Positions 11,294-21,300 of a stretch of 64,000 nucleotides of DNA are shown in pieces (position 1 is the first letter of the stretch; each line of letters begins with the position of its first letter). The notes beneath the pieces were generated by a model that was given only the letters and a program-made list of their open reading frames with translations, was not told where the DNA came from and ran no database searches. Origin of the DNA: Sphaerulina vaccinii (lineage: Eukaryota > Ascomycota > Dothideomycetes > Mycosphaerellales > Mycosphaerellaceae); assembly GCA_022570795.1 (NCBI GenBank), contig JAKUDP010000003.1, forward strand, positions 2,666,001 through 2,730,000, given 5' to 3'. A program made the translations under genes and the position numbers.

Positions 11294-12601
11294 TCATCGT
11301 TTCCTCGCATTGACATTCCTCCCAGCTCCCACGCGCGTCCGGCCTCCAGTCCTGTTACGATCGCCAGTCAAGATACTGGGCAGATAATCCTCATCCATCA
11401 GACTTCTCTCTTTCGTTCTCTTCTCCACTGCTGTAGCGCGCTCGTATTCCTTTTGGTCCTCAGCCAGAATCAGATCATGACCCCAGCCCTGCTTGCCGCC
11501 GCCAGTGTTCTTTCCATTGGCCGTACCATGAACCGGCTTAGGCACACTATACCGGTTCCCTCGATTGTTCCACTGCATGTTCTTCTTCAGGTGCAGCTTG
11601 AATTCACCGTTCGCGTTCGTCGAGCAGGACACTCTTGTGAGAGAAGGCTGGCCACATCGTGTGCAGAATTGCTTGCTGAGATCCTTGGATACGTTGAAGC
11701 ACGCGTGGCATCGGAGTACGTAAGTCTTCATGTTCTTGATTCGAGACATAGAAGGCGAAAGGAGGTTCAGGTTGATCTGAAGAATAACATTTTGCATTGC
11801 GAAATCTGATGTAAGGACTCCGACTTGCATTGTCTTTGGCTCGGGCGTCTGTGCCGTGGAAGCACCAGCGTCTTCTGCTTGCTTCTTCTTCAGGTTCGAG
11901 GGCGTGATCCAGCCATCAGAGTCTGAGTCTGACTCGGAGTCTCCCTGACTTTCTGCAGAATGCTGTGCTGAGTCCACCTTGGCAGGCTCTGTGACCACTT
12001 TCGTCTCATCGTCGTTCAGAGCAGTGGCTTCGAGCTCAGTGGTCAGTTGCTGGACATCACCTGGCTTTGCTGCCACCGTTTGTGTACTTGCTGGCTCGAA
12101 CTCAGGTACAGCTTGGCTCGTCTCCGGTTGGGCTGGTTCGTGCAAGGTCTCTGGGGCTGACGAATCGGTCTGCTCGCTAGTGACATCTTCTGCAGCTGCC
12201 TCGGTCTGGACAACTTCTTTGGCTGGCGGTGCACCGTTCAAGCCCTTCTGCCCGGGCACTTTTCGTAACCTCCAATCGCCCCCATTCCTTTCACACTCGA
12301 TCTCATATGTCAAAGCGATGATCTGAATATCAGGCTTACTCAGAACAGACAGATCACCAGTCTTGCGAGCGAAATCAGTCACGAACTTGATGCTCGTTGG
12401 ATTCGGCGATCTGATTGTCAGAAACGGCTTCAGCGTAGTCTCAACTCGAAGTCTTGTGGCGGCATCCTTGATTTCTGACAGAATTGCAGGCACGGTGATC
12501 AGGGTTTCGGCTTGACTTAGAAGTGTCGACACTGGAGGTTCGTTCTTGATAATCGCTCCAGTATCTAGCACAACTGTGTGCACAGGTTTATCGGTCGCCA
12601 T
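11294..12601 (-). CDS. NOB1: 20S pre-rRNA D-site endonuclease NOB1
   Basis: This is an intronless 435-residue protein. The N-terminal PIN domain begins VVLDTGAIIK, with the catalytic Asp, and includes PDIQIIALTYE. A long acidic, Ser/Thr-rich linker (about 150-250) follows. The zinc ribbon is at about 295-325 (LRCHACF...FCTRCGQPSLTRVSC), and the C-terminal basic motif reads NRYSVPKPVHG then GWGHDLILAEDQKEY, as in yeast Nob1. The nuclease cleaves 20S pre-rRNA to 18S in late cytoplasmic pre-40S particles. LTV1, another pre-40S factor, is elsewhere in this window. Confidence 0.95.
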   Translation of the reverse strand: MATDKPVHTVVLDTGAIIKNEPPVSTLLSQAETLITVPAILSEIKDAATRLRVETTLKPFLTIRSPNPTSIKFVTDFARKTGDLSVLSKPDIQIIALTYEIECERNGGDWRLRKVPGQKGLNGAPPAKEVVQTEAAAEDVTSEQTDSSAPETLHEPAQPETSQAVPEFEPASTQTVAAKPGDVQQLTTELEATALNDDETKVVTEPAKVDSAQHSAESQGDSESDSDSDGWITPSNLKKKQAEDAGASTAQTPEPKTMQVGVLTSDFAMQNVILQINLNLLSPSMSRIKNMKTYVLRCHACFNVSKDLSKQFCTRCGQPSLTRVSCSTNANGEFKLHLKKNMQWNNRGNRYSVPKPVHGTANGKNTGGGKQGWGHDLILAEDQKEYERATAVEKRTKERSLMDEDYLPSILTGDRNRTGGRTRVGAGRNVNARKR

Positions 12602-12823
12602 GTTGGATGTCTAAGAGAATCTCACGAACTTTGGTGTCGCCTTTCGAAGGAAAAAGTCGTTGCCAAGAAATTTGGACCCACTTTCGCTTCCACTTTAGTC
12701 TCAGTCATCAGATCACGTGCTTTGCCTGCGGCAAGATTCCGAATGAGGACTAGTTTGCCAAGGCAGTATGATGACTGAGACTACTTCCACTTCCAACTGT
12801 GCACGACTTGCCACGACCACACA

Positions 12824-13072
12824 ATGTCCACACATCAACAGGAGCTAGGCCGTCAGGACAACCTCGCCGCCTGGATCTTGTCTAAGGTTTACATGTCGTT
12901 GCCAACGGACATCAAGATGCGCGGGACTGTCGCCGCATGCCAACTTGCGGCCTCTCGCGACGCGTGCTCTACGCGTAAGTATCCTGGCGTTCGAAGACGG
13001 CGTATCTCGACATACATGCTTCAAGCGAATACAGTCTTGCTGGCCGGACCATCAAGACGTATGGCCCCCTGA
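12824..13072 (+). CDS. Possible small spliced gene, 62 aa, unknown
   Basis: I do not recognise it. An ATG at 12824 opens a 50-codon frame. A good donor (GTAAGT) sits at 12975 and an acceptor (ATACAG) at 13034; the phase-compatible join ends at 13072. The first exon looks protein-like (LAAWILSKVYMSLPTDI, then GTVAACQLAASRDAC), but the intron lacks a clear branch point and the tail is very short. It lies about 220 bases upstream of NOB1 on the other strand. Confidence 0.25.
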   Translation: MSTHQQELGRQDNLAAWILSKVYMSLPTDIKMRGTVAACQLAASRDACSTRKYPGVRRRRISTYMLQANTVLLAGPSRRMAP

Positions 13073-13239
13073 CGTGAACTCATGAGCGACTTCAGACACA
13101 AGCCCCATAATGAACATCACGCTGAGCTTGTTTGGACACGAACTAAAGCTCGACCTATCGAGTTTCAATACGCGATCTACTTCTAGCAACGCTCTACCGC
13201 GGCGTGGCCGCCGATTCCTTTGCAAACGGCTTCGCGAGT

Positions 13240-14256
13240 TTAAGGCTCCCACACGACTTCAATGATTCCCATCAAACCCGGCGGAGTCATGGAGATGTTC
13301 TTCACTTTGAACCGCGGATCGGCTTCCTGGAAGAGCTGGTGCCACCCTTCGACGTCTCGTTCAGTAGCATTGAGCAGTCCAAGCATCGTCATGTCGATGT
13401 TACTGTGACGAAAACGTCAGCACGCGGACCCAATCAATTCGCAGCACGTCCAGATACGACCTACCGAATTGCCTTCTCTAAAGGAGGGGGCAAAGTGTTC
13501 GGTTCGGGGAGCACGAAGTCATTAACGATGACTTTCGTCCCTGGCTGCATGGCTGGGATCAGGTTACGGAGTACGTTCACGCTGTACTTGTTGCTCCGGT
13601 TGTGGAAGATCCATCTCAGGAAGAAGATGTCGGCTTGTTGCTTCTGAGGTTTGAAGAAGTCACTGGACGTGAAAATCAGCCGAGAATATCCTATCCACTC
13701 GCATCCACTTCCACTTACTGCGCTTGAAACTCAAGCCGGCCCGCGTGCACGAGCTCAGTGGGCGCTCTCTGTTTACCGTCTTCCACGACATCTGGCAAAT
13801 CTTGTATGACCGCCTTGGTCACATTTGAGTGTCGTTTCAGAACATCAATCATGGCATCTCCATGCGAGCCTCCGATATCGACGATTTCACCTTTCCACTC
13901 CACACCAGTCAGCAAACTTTCGTTTGCTCCAGCTTCGCCGATGAAGACACCAAATTGGCGTCCCATCTCAGGATTATCGGAAAACGTCTGCCACATTGAC
14001 CTCCCTGGACTCTTCGCAGCACTGAAGCCTGATTCCTCGGCCTCTTCCGAACCAGGTTACCTTTGCACAGCGTCTGCGGTATGCAGCAATGCAGGTGACA
14101 AGACGTCATTCACCGTTGCTGCAATGGCCCGCTGCTGCTCGTCCTCTGCAAGCAAGCGCGAGATTGCAGTGTGTGCTACATATCCTTTCCGTGGCTCTGT
14201 GAAGATATGCCGGGCCATGCCTCACGGAGAATCCTTTCACCACCATTACTGAGTCC
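13240..14256 (-). pseudogene. Fungal secondary-metabolite O-methyltransferase remnant (Methyltransf_2), broken
   Basis: Reading backwards from 14256, family sequence can be followed through the winged-helix part (HIFTEPRKGYVAHTAIS), the SAM-binding loop (VDIGGSHGDAMIDVL), the LRWIFHN region with the probable catalytic His, and a normal end (GLMGIIEVVWEP, stop at 13240). Two spliceosomal introns are still present, so it is not a processed copy. Lesions: the first 90 or so residues are absent, one base is missing near 14217 where the frame shifts, and an in-frame TAA lies near 14062 just before PGSEEAEESGF. It borders the RiPP-like cluster and may once have tailored its product. An assembly error is unlikely to explain three separate defects. 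Confidence 0.8.
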
Positions 14257-15516
14257 TGGGGTTGCTGCAGATCCGCTATACGCTTGTCTGGCCCACCATC
14301 ACAAGAAGCCATCGATTGACCGCGACTCTTGCTCGCTCCTTGGCTGAGTACAGCAGGACTTGCTAGTTTCTCCAGTGAATCAGCAGACTTCCAGGACTCT
14401 CCACTAGATGTACTGCTGGACTTGGAACGACCCGAGGAGGAGATCGCAGATGCAGCGACGGAGAGCCTGCGACGCACGTCTTGGTAGAGCTTGTTGAAAC
14501 CAACGTCTTTGTCGCACAAGCTGCGCATGCGAGGCAGGCACGCTGCCGTGATGCCCAGTGCCGCTTCAATCATAGGCCAATACATAATTGGCGTCAAGAA
14601 GTCTATGCAAGATCAGCCGGTGTTATCATTAGGTGCATAACAGTGACTGCAACACTCACAGCTGATGTCCATCTCTCGCTCAATCTGTGTTCCGATGAAC
14701 ATCTGTATGACAAATTTCGCGACAGAGGCACCTATCGTCATGATACCGATCAGGAAGATAGACATCACCGCCAGGCGCTGTCTGAGCGGCATCTGCAGTT
14801 TCCAGATGATTGGAAGTGGTATCACCAGAATGATGCCATCGCAAATGACATCGATGTATGCTTGAGCAAGATACATATCCACGGCGTCGATGCACTTCGG
14901 GTCTGGGTAGCCGCCGACGACATGTTGCCATGCATGGTTGATTGGTATGCACTCGAGCAAGTTTGCGACGAAGAAGGCAATGGTCCACCCGCTGACCACG
15001 AGCAGCATAGTCCAGGTGATGATATTGAAGGTCCTGTTGATACCGAAAATCCGGCGGTAGAAGAGCAGGACGCTGATCTTCGTAGGACCAACAGCGAACA
15101 TCTGGGTCAGCTGGTTGGCATAGATGGCCTGGCTCACATCATCAGCTCAGCACTGAACACTGCGTGTAACATCAATCCATACCTTCAAGAAGACCACATA
15201 TCGCTTGTTGAGAATGGGCATGCCATGTTCATCGAGGTCGGTGTGCTGGCCTTCGTTTCCAGCTGCGGCGCCTACGATATTGACGACCGCTGTAGCCCAA
15301 GCCCCAACCTGAACATCGTCAGTCTGTGTGTTCGAACATCAACTTGGGCATACATACGAGCGCAATAAGTATGAACCAGTCATCCCACCAGTATGTGTCC
15401 TTCCTAGCTTTCACAGCATAGAATCGCAAACCCACCATCACCGTTGCCAACGCGCCGAGACACGCGGACAGGACATACTGCTCCGCTGCTGATTGAGGAG
15501 GCGTGGAGAATACCAT
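14106..15516 (-). CDS. SAT4/rhodopsin-type integral membrane protein, four exons
   Basis: Exons are 15358-15516, 15183-15308, 14660-15128 and 14106-14602; all three joins keep phase and give 416 residues. Multiple hydrophobic helices and the family signatures WWDDWFI, TKISVLLFYRRIFG and a late YFLTPIMYWPMIEAALGI define the fungal rhodopsin-like (SAT4) family. Members are common in secondary-metabolite clusters and as plasma-membrane proteins of unknown function. The C-terminal tail is Ser-rich. From about 14256 on it runs out of frame through the same-strand O-methyltransferase remnant, so the last 50 residues are probably not ancestral. It is the next gene to the precursor peptide. Confidence 0.85.
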
Positions 15517-15822
15517 GTTCAGGATACGTGATATGTTCTGGTCGTCTACAGCAATAGGGAAGAGGAGCTACCACGTGCTGGCCACATGGGTGCGATGACT
15601 AGATATGCTTGATAGCTTTTCCGATCGTGCCATCGTCTTCGGACATGAGGGAGCATTTGCGAGGTTGCAGAGCTGCTGAAGGATTGGGTGGGACTGCATG
15701 CTACCGCAGATCACTTCTGCGAATTGCTTGGAGTGGTGCGAAGCACTGCGCCCTTGAAAAATGAGAGTGTATATCATATACAAGGAAGTGCTGGCGGTTG
15801 TATGAGCAGCACTCTATCGTGT

Positions 15823-16210
15823 CTAGAAGTCTCTCTTCCACTCAGAAGCAAGCATAGAGTCTGCATCGGCTTCTTGAGCTGTGTCTGCATCATCCCTCTT
15901 CCATTCTGACGCGAGCAGCGAGTCTGCGTCTGTGCTTGTGTCTGCTGGCGTGTTCAAGCTATCTCCATCGCGCTTTCGCCATTCTGAAGCCAACAACGAA
16001 TCTGCATCTGTGGCCTGGCCCGCATCTTCAGTGGTGTCTTCAGTACGTTTGTAGACAGAATCCATCTCGAGTCTCCGTGGCGCATCAACTTGCTCGACCG
16101 TTAGCATCTATGGAGGAAGCGTCCGGAGCATTTAACGCACCATTCGATATAGGCAGTGCACAGCACATTGCAAAGAGGCTGGCAACAATGGTCGCTGTCG
16201 TGAGCTTCAT
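15823..16210 (-). CDS. Secreted repeat precursor peptide with Kex2 sites (dikaritin/RiPP-like), two exons
   Basis: Exon 1 is 16141-16210 and exon 2 is 15823-16088; the 52-nt intron starts GTGCGT and has the branch GCTAAC 11-12 nt before its AG. The join is exactly in phase and yields 111 residues. Residues 1-18 form a signal peptide (MKLTTATIVASLFAMCCA). Lys-Arg sites are at 37-38, 62-63, 87-88 and 108-109. Just before the last three lie near-identical ten-residue blocks at 51-60, 77-86 and 98-107: DADSLLASEW twice and DADSMLASEW once, separated by variable acidic spacers. Signal peptide, Kex2 sites and repeated cores match UstA-type precursors, and UstYa-like genes flank it. The only aromatic residue in each block is Trp; Tyr is absent from the repeats. 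Confidence 0.82.
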
Positions 16211-17121
16211 GGTAGTCCTGTTTCTCAATTGTTCAAATCAACCTCAATCGTTGTATCAACTGATGTAGAGATGCGTGGTTGAGTCGAGTGAACAGAGACA
16301 TTAGCGTTCTGGACTGCTGTGGCGATATGAGCAGGCCAGAGTACTGTCGATCAGACGTGGAGTTCAGCTCAACTGTGTTCGCCGTCCGAGCATATCCAAC
16401 CCAGGACTTACTCAATGGCACAGCTGAGCAAGTACTGTTTTGGGAGGACGCGTGCAGCCATAATTGTCCATTAGTGGCTGGCCTTCCTGACTCCAGATCT
16501 ATCTGGTGGGCAACCTTTTGTGACAAAAGTCATGTCCCGAGAAAACCAACAACGTGGCTGACGTGAGGTATGACGATAGGCAATTCAGAAAAGCGACCAG
16601 CGGAGGCGGAGCTGAAGCTCGAGTTGTGTTGGAAGGAATCGCAGCAACCGATATAGGCAAGTGATGAACAGTCGTCGAATCAAGCTTTGAGGCGCCCCGG
16701 CATTGGTGCTCTGGAGGATCTGGTGAGGACGGAAATCGGCATCGTTGCGATTGCTGCTGGTAGGTAGGGCAGTCGTGCTGCCCATCATGATGTGATCGTA
16801 AGAGTCGTGTGTGCCTACTGCGTGCCTGGTGGTCCACGGAATCAAGCCTGCTACACCTTGAACATACCAATGCTCTCAACCATGACGACAATACGAAGCA
16901 GGTACACAGGAGCTGAAGGATGCAGATGTCACATCAACAGCCCTCACTTGCAGATCAACAACGTCAGCTACCAATAGGCTAAGTGTAGTTCATCCTTCGC
17001 CTGCGCGATTGACGCAAGCTGAGTGAAGTGCTGCACATCTCGTACGCCAGCCAGCGCCAACACAGATGCCCATAGAATTGCCTTACCACACCTCTCGAAC
17101 AACGCGTGGTCGCGAGACAGA
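16211..17121. promoter_or_regulatory. Divergent region between the precursor and UstYa-like gene 1
   Basis: About 0.9 kb separate the two divergent start codons. Short frames are present (for example 16279-16566 plus), but none has a domain, a signal peptide or splice continuation that I can support. The arrangement would let one regulator drive both genes. Confidence 0.45.
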
Positions 17122-17916
17122 ATGTCATATCAACCACTCCAGTATGCGAAGGACGGCACTGAAGACGATGACAGCTTGAGCGACGAGCTTCGTAGCTTGG
17201 ATGTAGCACGCTGGCAACGAGGACGAATGACAGAATGGATTTTCTTTTGTGCGGCACTAGTTGTATGCTCTGCTTTGAGCTTTATGCTCGGCAGGTGGAC
17301 TGCTCCTCAGCGACGTGGTCATCACCTGTCAAGCGATGGCCGCTTAGCACCAGCAGGTGAAGTCGACACTGTCTGGCAGTACAACTACACATTCGCGAGA
17401 GAGCCTACGCCAGAGTCCGAAGCCGCGTGGGGCTCGTTGCCTCCCAGTATGTCACTCAGTAACCAGGAAATGGTGTGTGACTGACAGCAACCGCAGTCGG
17501 AGGAGCGTTTGTGAGACATCCCAAGTATAACCAGAGGCAGAACATTGCCATGTATCACCAGGTATCTGATACGTTCCACATCCTCGAGAAGATGCTGACA
17601 ATGCCTCTAGCTTCACTGCCTGCACGGCCTCAGGATAGGCTTCTATCTCGAAGCAGCCAAGAACAACGCGACATTGAATGAGAGCATGGCAGCTGTGAGG
17701 GAGCTATGGGGTGATCATGACTCTGCTCATACGATCCACTGCTTCGACTACTTGCGTCAGGCGCTGCTATGTGCAGCGGATACCAATCTTGAGCCTGTCG
17801 ATGACATCTCGCATCATGTCGACGCATGGGGAACTCCAAGGAAATGCCGTAACAGACAGGAGATCGATAGCTGGGCGTACAAATGGCGTTCCTCGAATCG
17901 TACTGGAATAGTATAG
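17122..17916 (+). CDS. UstYa-family (DUF3328) oxidase-like protein 1, three exons, intact
   Basis: Exons are 17122-17446, 17497-17561 and 17611-17916; the introns are 50 and 49 nt with CTGAC branch points and the joins are in phase. The product has 231 residues. The start at MSYQPLQ is chosen because the cytosolic tail then precedes one transmembrane helix (about 39-57, WIFFCAALVVCSALSFMLG), the family's usual plan. Both HxxHC motifs that define UstYa proteins are present: HQLHC at 129-133 (split by intron 2) and HTIHC at 170-174. Family members install oxidative crosslinks in ustiloxin-like cyclic peptides and also act in other pathways. This is the only complete UstYa-like copy here. Confidence 0.88.
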
Positions 17917-17942
17917 ATGTACAAATGAATTGGAGCTTCCTC

Positions 17943-18682
17943 TCATACAGCTGTCGGCTGTACTAGCACACTTGAGTCTGTGATATCAATGGCGTGTTCG
18001 TTTGTCCAGGCGAAGAGTGAATCAGGATCGACGCATTGATATGCTACAGGATATTCCGTGTCCAGGATGGAGCCATTCCACGCCAGAGTGGTGATAGTCG
18101 TGTCGCTACGACAGAGTGCTGCCGTTTTCAGCCAGTCCAGGCAGTGGTTGAGATGTTTCGAGTATTGTTCGACTCGATCCTCATCCCAGCCAGCGAGATA
18201 GTAGTCTTTGTGCAGCCAATGCTTCAATAATTTGACACAGTGGAGCTCATGATATACTCCAAGGCTTGCCACATAACCGCTGCCATCAGCCAGAGGTATG
18301 CTCGATTCTGGGGTCTGACTAAACATCTGCTCGGGAGAGATCTTGATCATCATGCTAGAGAGGAGTTCATGCCATGCGCTATCAAGGGCAGGACCAGGTC
18401 CCTGTGCGGTAGGACTATTCCGCACGCCATACTTGTCAAAGAGCTGCGATCGAAATCTCAGACCAGATTCTGCTGGAGGAAAGCCGCCTCGCACACTTGA
18501 GGTTTGAGCTTGAGATTGATGGGTCCAAAAAACGAAGGCCACCACTAGGAGGAGCGCCAGCTGGATAGAGGCAACGATGGACCATATCCTCCTCCATCGG
18601 CCTCTGCATGTAAGGCACGAGCTGCCGTAGGTTCGTGTTCAGCATCGTCTCCGTCAATGGGTTGATATCGAGTCTTGGGCAT
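17943..18682 (-). pseudogene. UstYa-family (DUF3328) protein 2, one-base frameshift
   Basis: The frame from 18545 down to 17943 is open and carries both signatures, YHELHC and HLNHC, followed by CRSDTT. Its upstream part is a membrane helix beginning RRIWSIVASIQ, but this frame has no ATG before a stop. A typical UstYa start (MPKTRYQPIDGDD, ATG at 18682) lies in another frame, and the two meet around 18590-18600. No intron of workable length fits between them. The simplest reading is a one-base indel. It could also be a sequencing error. Adjacent to UstYa 1, tail to tail. Confidence 0.75.
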
Positions 18683-19359
18683 GATACTGAAGGTCGTCTT
18701 CTCGTACTCTGCAGTCTGTTTGTAATTCCCGGGTATGCAGAGCTCGTGGCCGCAAAGATCTGGACAGGCTTGACTTTGCAGGAATGACACCTGGATGCCG
18801 TATGCCGAATCCTGCGTAGACCATCACAGCTTGCAGGATTCCTAGCCGCGATCGTGATGTCGACTGTGCATATACATGGTGATCGACATGCCGAAGGATT
18901 AGATGCTGGAGCGAGCAACGAGAAGCTGAAGGAGCTACGCGTGTTTCTCAGCTTGCCACTTCCGTGAGCTGCAGAAGCAGCATAGTCTTGGAGGCATCTA
19001 GCATCTCCGCCCTGACACTTTCGGATGGTGATTGCTCGAGGGCGATGTGATTGGTGTAGTGTTGATAATGTCGAACGAGAGAGACAGCCCTGCTTCAACC
19101 TGGAAGGTTCATGTTCCCTGAACCACTCAGATTTCAGACACGGTGGCAAAAGTCGCAGGCGAGGCCAATTCGTTCTTCCTTCGTTGCAACCTTCCAATCC
19201 TGCTCTCATCCAGACACTAAGGTATCATTCGTCATGAGCTCAGAACTTACATTTGCCGTGGCGCAGCGCGTAGCTCAGTGTTCGATCAACTCCAAGATCG
19301 CGACGTGCTTTTGGCAGAGCGATACTCACTCAAGCCGTGGCGGACACGAGCAGGGTGGG
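18683..19359. other. Intergenic, upstream of UstYa 2 and left of the transposon
   Basis: No gene was found. The base composition is still ordinary, so the heavy mutation seen in the transposon has not obviously spread here. It should contain what remains of the UstYa 2 promoter. Confidence 0.4.
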
Positions 19360-19365
19360 CAGTAG

Positions 19366-19375
19366 ACAGACAGAC
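19366..19375 (+). repeat. Candidate left terminal inverted repeat, ACAGACAGAC
   Basis: It is the reverse complement of 23090-23099. The wider context CAGTAGACAGACAGAC on the left roughly matches CTAGTACAGACAGAC read inward from the right. Low-complexity CAGA repeats on the right make the exact end ambiguous. Confidence 0.45.
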
Positions 19376-19449
19376 GCCAGACAGGGGTCGTGACTAATTA
19401 ATTGGCTTGTAATAGCCGTCTAATTGGTCTAAAGTACTACTAGCTTGCA

Positions 19450-21300
19450 TGTGTCTGTCTATAGCGCTACGTAGCAGTATATAGGCCTTTTGTAAGTAAA
19501 TATTACTCTATATCGCTATTACTATTAGTTTCTTTGTCTCTATCTACTATAAGCTATACTTTAATATTATCCGGAATAAAGTTATATTTAAGCTAGCTTT
19601 TTAGATATTAGTTAGCTTCTGCAATGTCGCTTCTCGTATGCTACGCTATCTTATTAAGTATATAACTAGCCTCTAAAAAATATTTTTCTATAGTAGTTAA
19701 AAAGGCTAGATAGGCAATTAGATCGAACGCTAGCTTACTAAGTATTAGGTAGTTCTTTATATAATTATTCTACTACTATAGAATATTTATTTTTAGAGGT
19801 TTGTATAGTACTATTAAGTACTTAGTATACTTGTTATTAATAGCCTCTTTAGTTATTTATAGGCTTTTTTTATAGCTACTAGCTCTCTAGTTAGTAGACA
19901 AAGTAAGGCCTATAGTTATAGTCGTAGCGATAGTAGTAGTACTATATCGAGCCTTATATTCGAGCTATAATTCGTATATAATATAACGCGTACAATCTAT
20001 AAAAAGCTTGCTAATAATAGGGGTTTATAAGGCTTATAACTAAGTAGCTTTCTTCTTTCTTCGATAGCCGAACCTTATAGTAGATCGGACGCGTTTCTTA
20101 GCTACTAGATCGAACCGCAGACTACTCTAATTAGTATCGAACTAGTATAGTTTAAAATATAGATAAAGTATAATAGAGGCTATATATACTAGCAATCTAT
20201 CTATAAGTATAAAGTACTTATCTAGCTTTTTCTAGCCTAGTAGAATACTCGCTTTATAATACGAGTTAGGTAGTACGAACTACTAGTTTTTAGCCTTTTC
20301 TAGATGCAATATAAGAATATATAGCATAGTTAGTAATTGCTATAGAGATCTATAGATATATATACTATCTATTTAGAGACTAAGTAAGGCTTCCTTTACT
20401 AGTTTAAGTAGAGTATAGAGTTCTCTAATCTCTTACTAGTCTTTACTTATAAGGCAGTCTTTTTTAGCTAGTAGCTTATTATCTATTTTATAGAAATAAG
20501 CTTAATATAGGTTAATAGCATCTTTTAGCTCTATATCTCTTTCTATTATATTATAGTCGCTATTCTATTAAATACTACTATTAAAATAAGCTCGAATATA
20601 TAGTCGCCTAGCTTTACCTCTTTCTACTTGCTTTCAAAGTACTTGCGTTATATACTAGACGAGTATATATATATAATAATATTATAAAGCTTGCCGAGAG
20701 GTCCTTGTTTGTACTAGAGTAGTAGTATATTAACTACTTCTTATATATATATAGAGCGCTCGAAATTCTTTACTTTATTATTATTCTTAAAGTCTTTATC
20801 TATTAATATACCTTTGTCTTTATTATTATTATAGTCCTTATAGGCCTAGTCTATTATATCGATATTATAGCTATATAGAATTGCCTTATATACGAGGTTA
20901 AAGATATAAGTAGTATAGCGCAAGTAGTACTTCTAAGAATATAGTCTAAGCTCGGCTACGAAAAGATAATAGACCTTATTATTAATATTTATATTATCTA
21001 ACTAGAAGTAGTATATATTATCTCGAATATCGAACTCTTCGAGTAGCGCTATAATAGCCGCTATAGTATCTATCGCATCCTTCGAGCTAAAAAGGTTTAG
21101 TAGGCCTAGTATTAATAAGATATACTTGCTAGCTTTGTCTATAAAGTAAATAAATATACTAAGTAGCTCTAGCTTGTTATCGGACTTCTAGCTATTAAAA
21201 GAGACGTACAAACTACTATAAGCGCGCTTTAGCTTCCTTTTAATAGCTAGCTTCGAGCTTCCAAATAGCTTTATAATCTAGTACTAAGTTATATAGTATA
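19450..21300 (-). pseudogene. hAT transposase remnant (catalytic and dimerisation regions)
   Basis: This is the best-preserved coding part of the element. The reading frame is largely unshifted, but dozens of stops make it non-functional. The N-terminal (BED-finger) part should lie between about 21300 and 22900 but is too degraded to delimit. The plus-strand frame at 21831-22028 inside the element is a by-product of base composition. Confidence 0.7.

Noticed and set aside
14062..14075. The GTAACC at the O-methyltransferase stop as a splice donor
   Set aside because: The nearest acceptors would give introns of 32 or 49 nt without a branch site and would delete conserved residues.
15823..16107. 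Mating-pheromone (alpha-factor-like) precursor
   Set aside because: Repeats and Kex2 sites would fit, but the repeated block lacks the Cys/Trp pattern I associate with ascomycete pheromones, and the neighbours are UstYa-family genes rather than mating genes.
16279..16566. 95-codon plus frame between the precursor and UstYa 1
   Set aside because: No signal peptide, helix or motif. Several Trp and Cys residues made it worth a look, but there is no splice continuation.
18436..19209. 257-codon minus-strand frame overlapping UstYa 2
   Set aside because: It is a shadow in the third frame across UstYa 2 and its upstream region. Its composition is unlike a protein and it has no domain.
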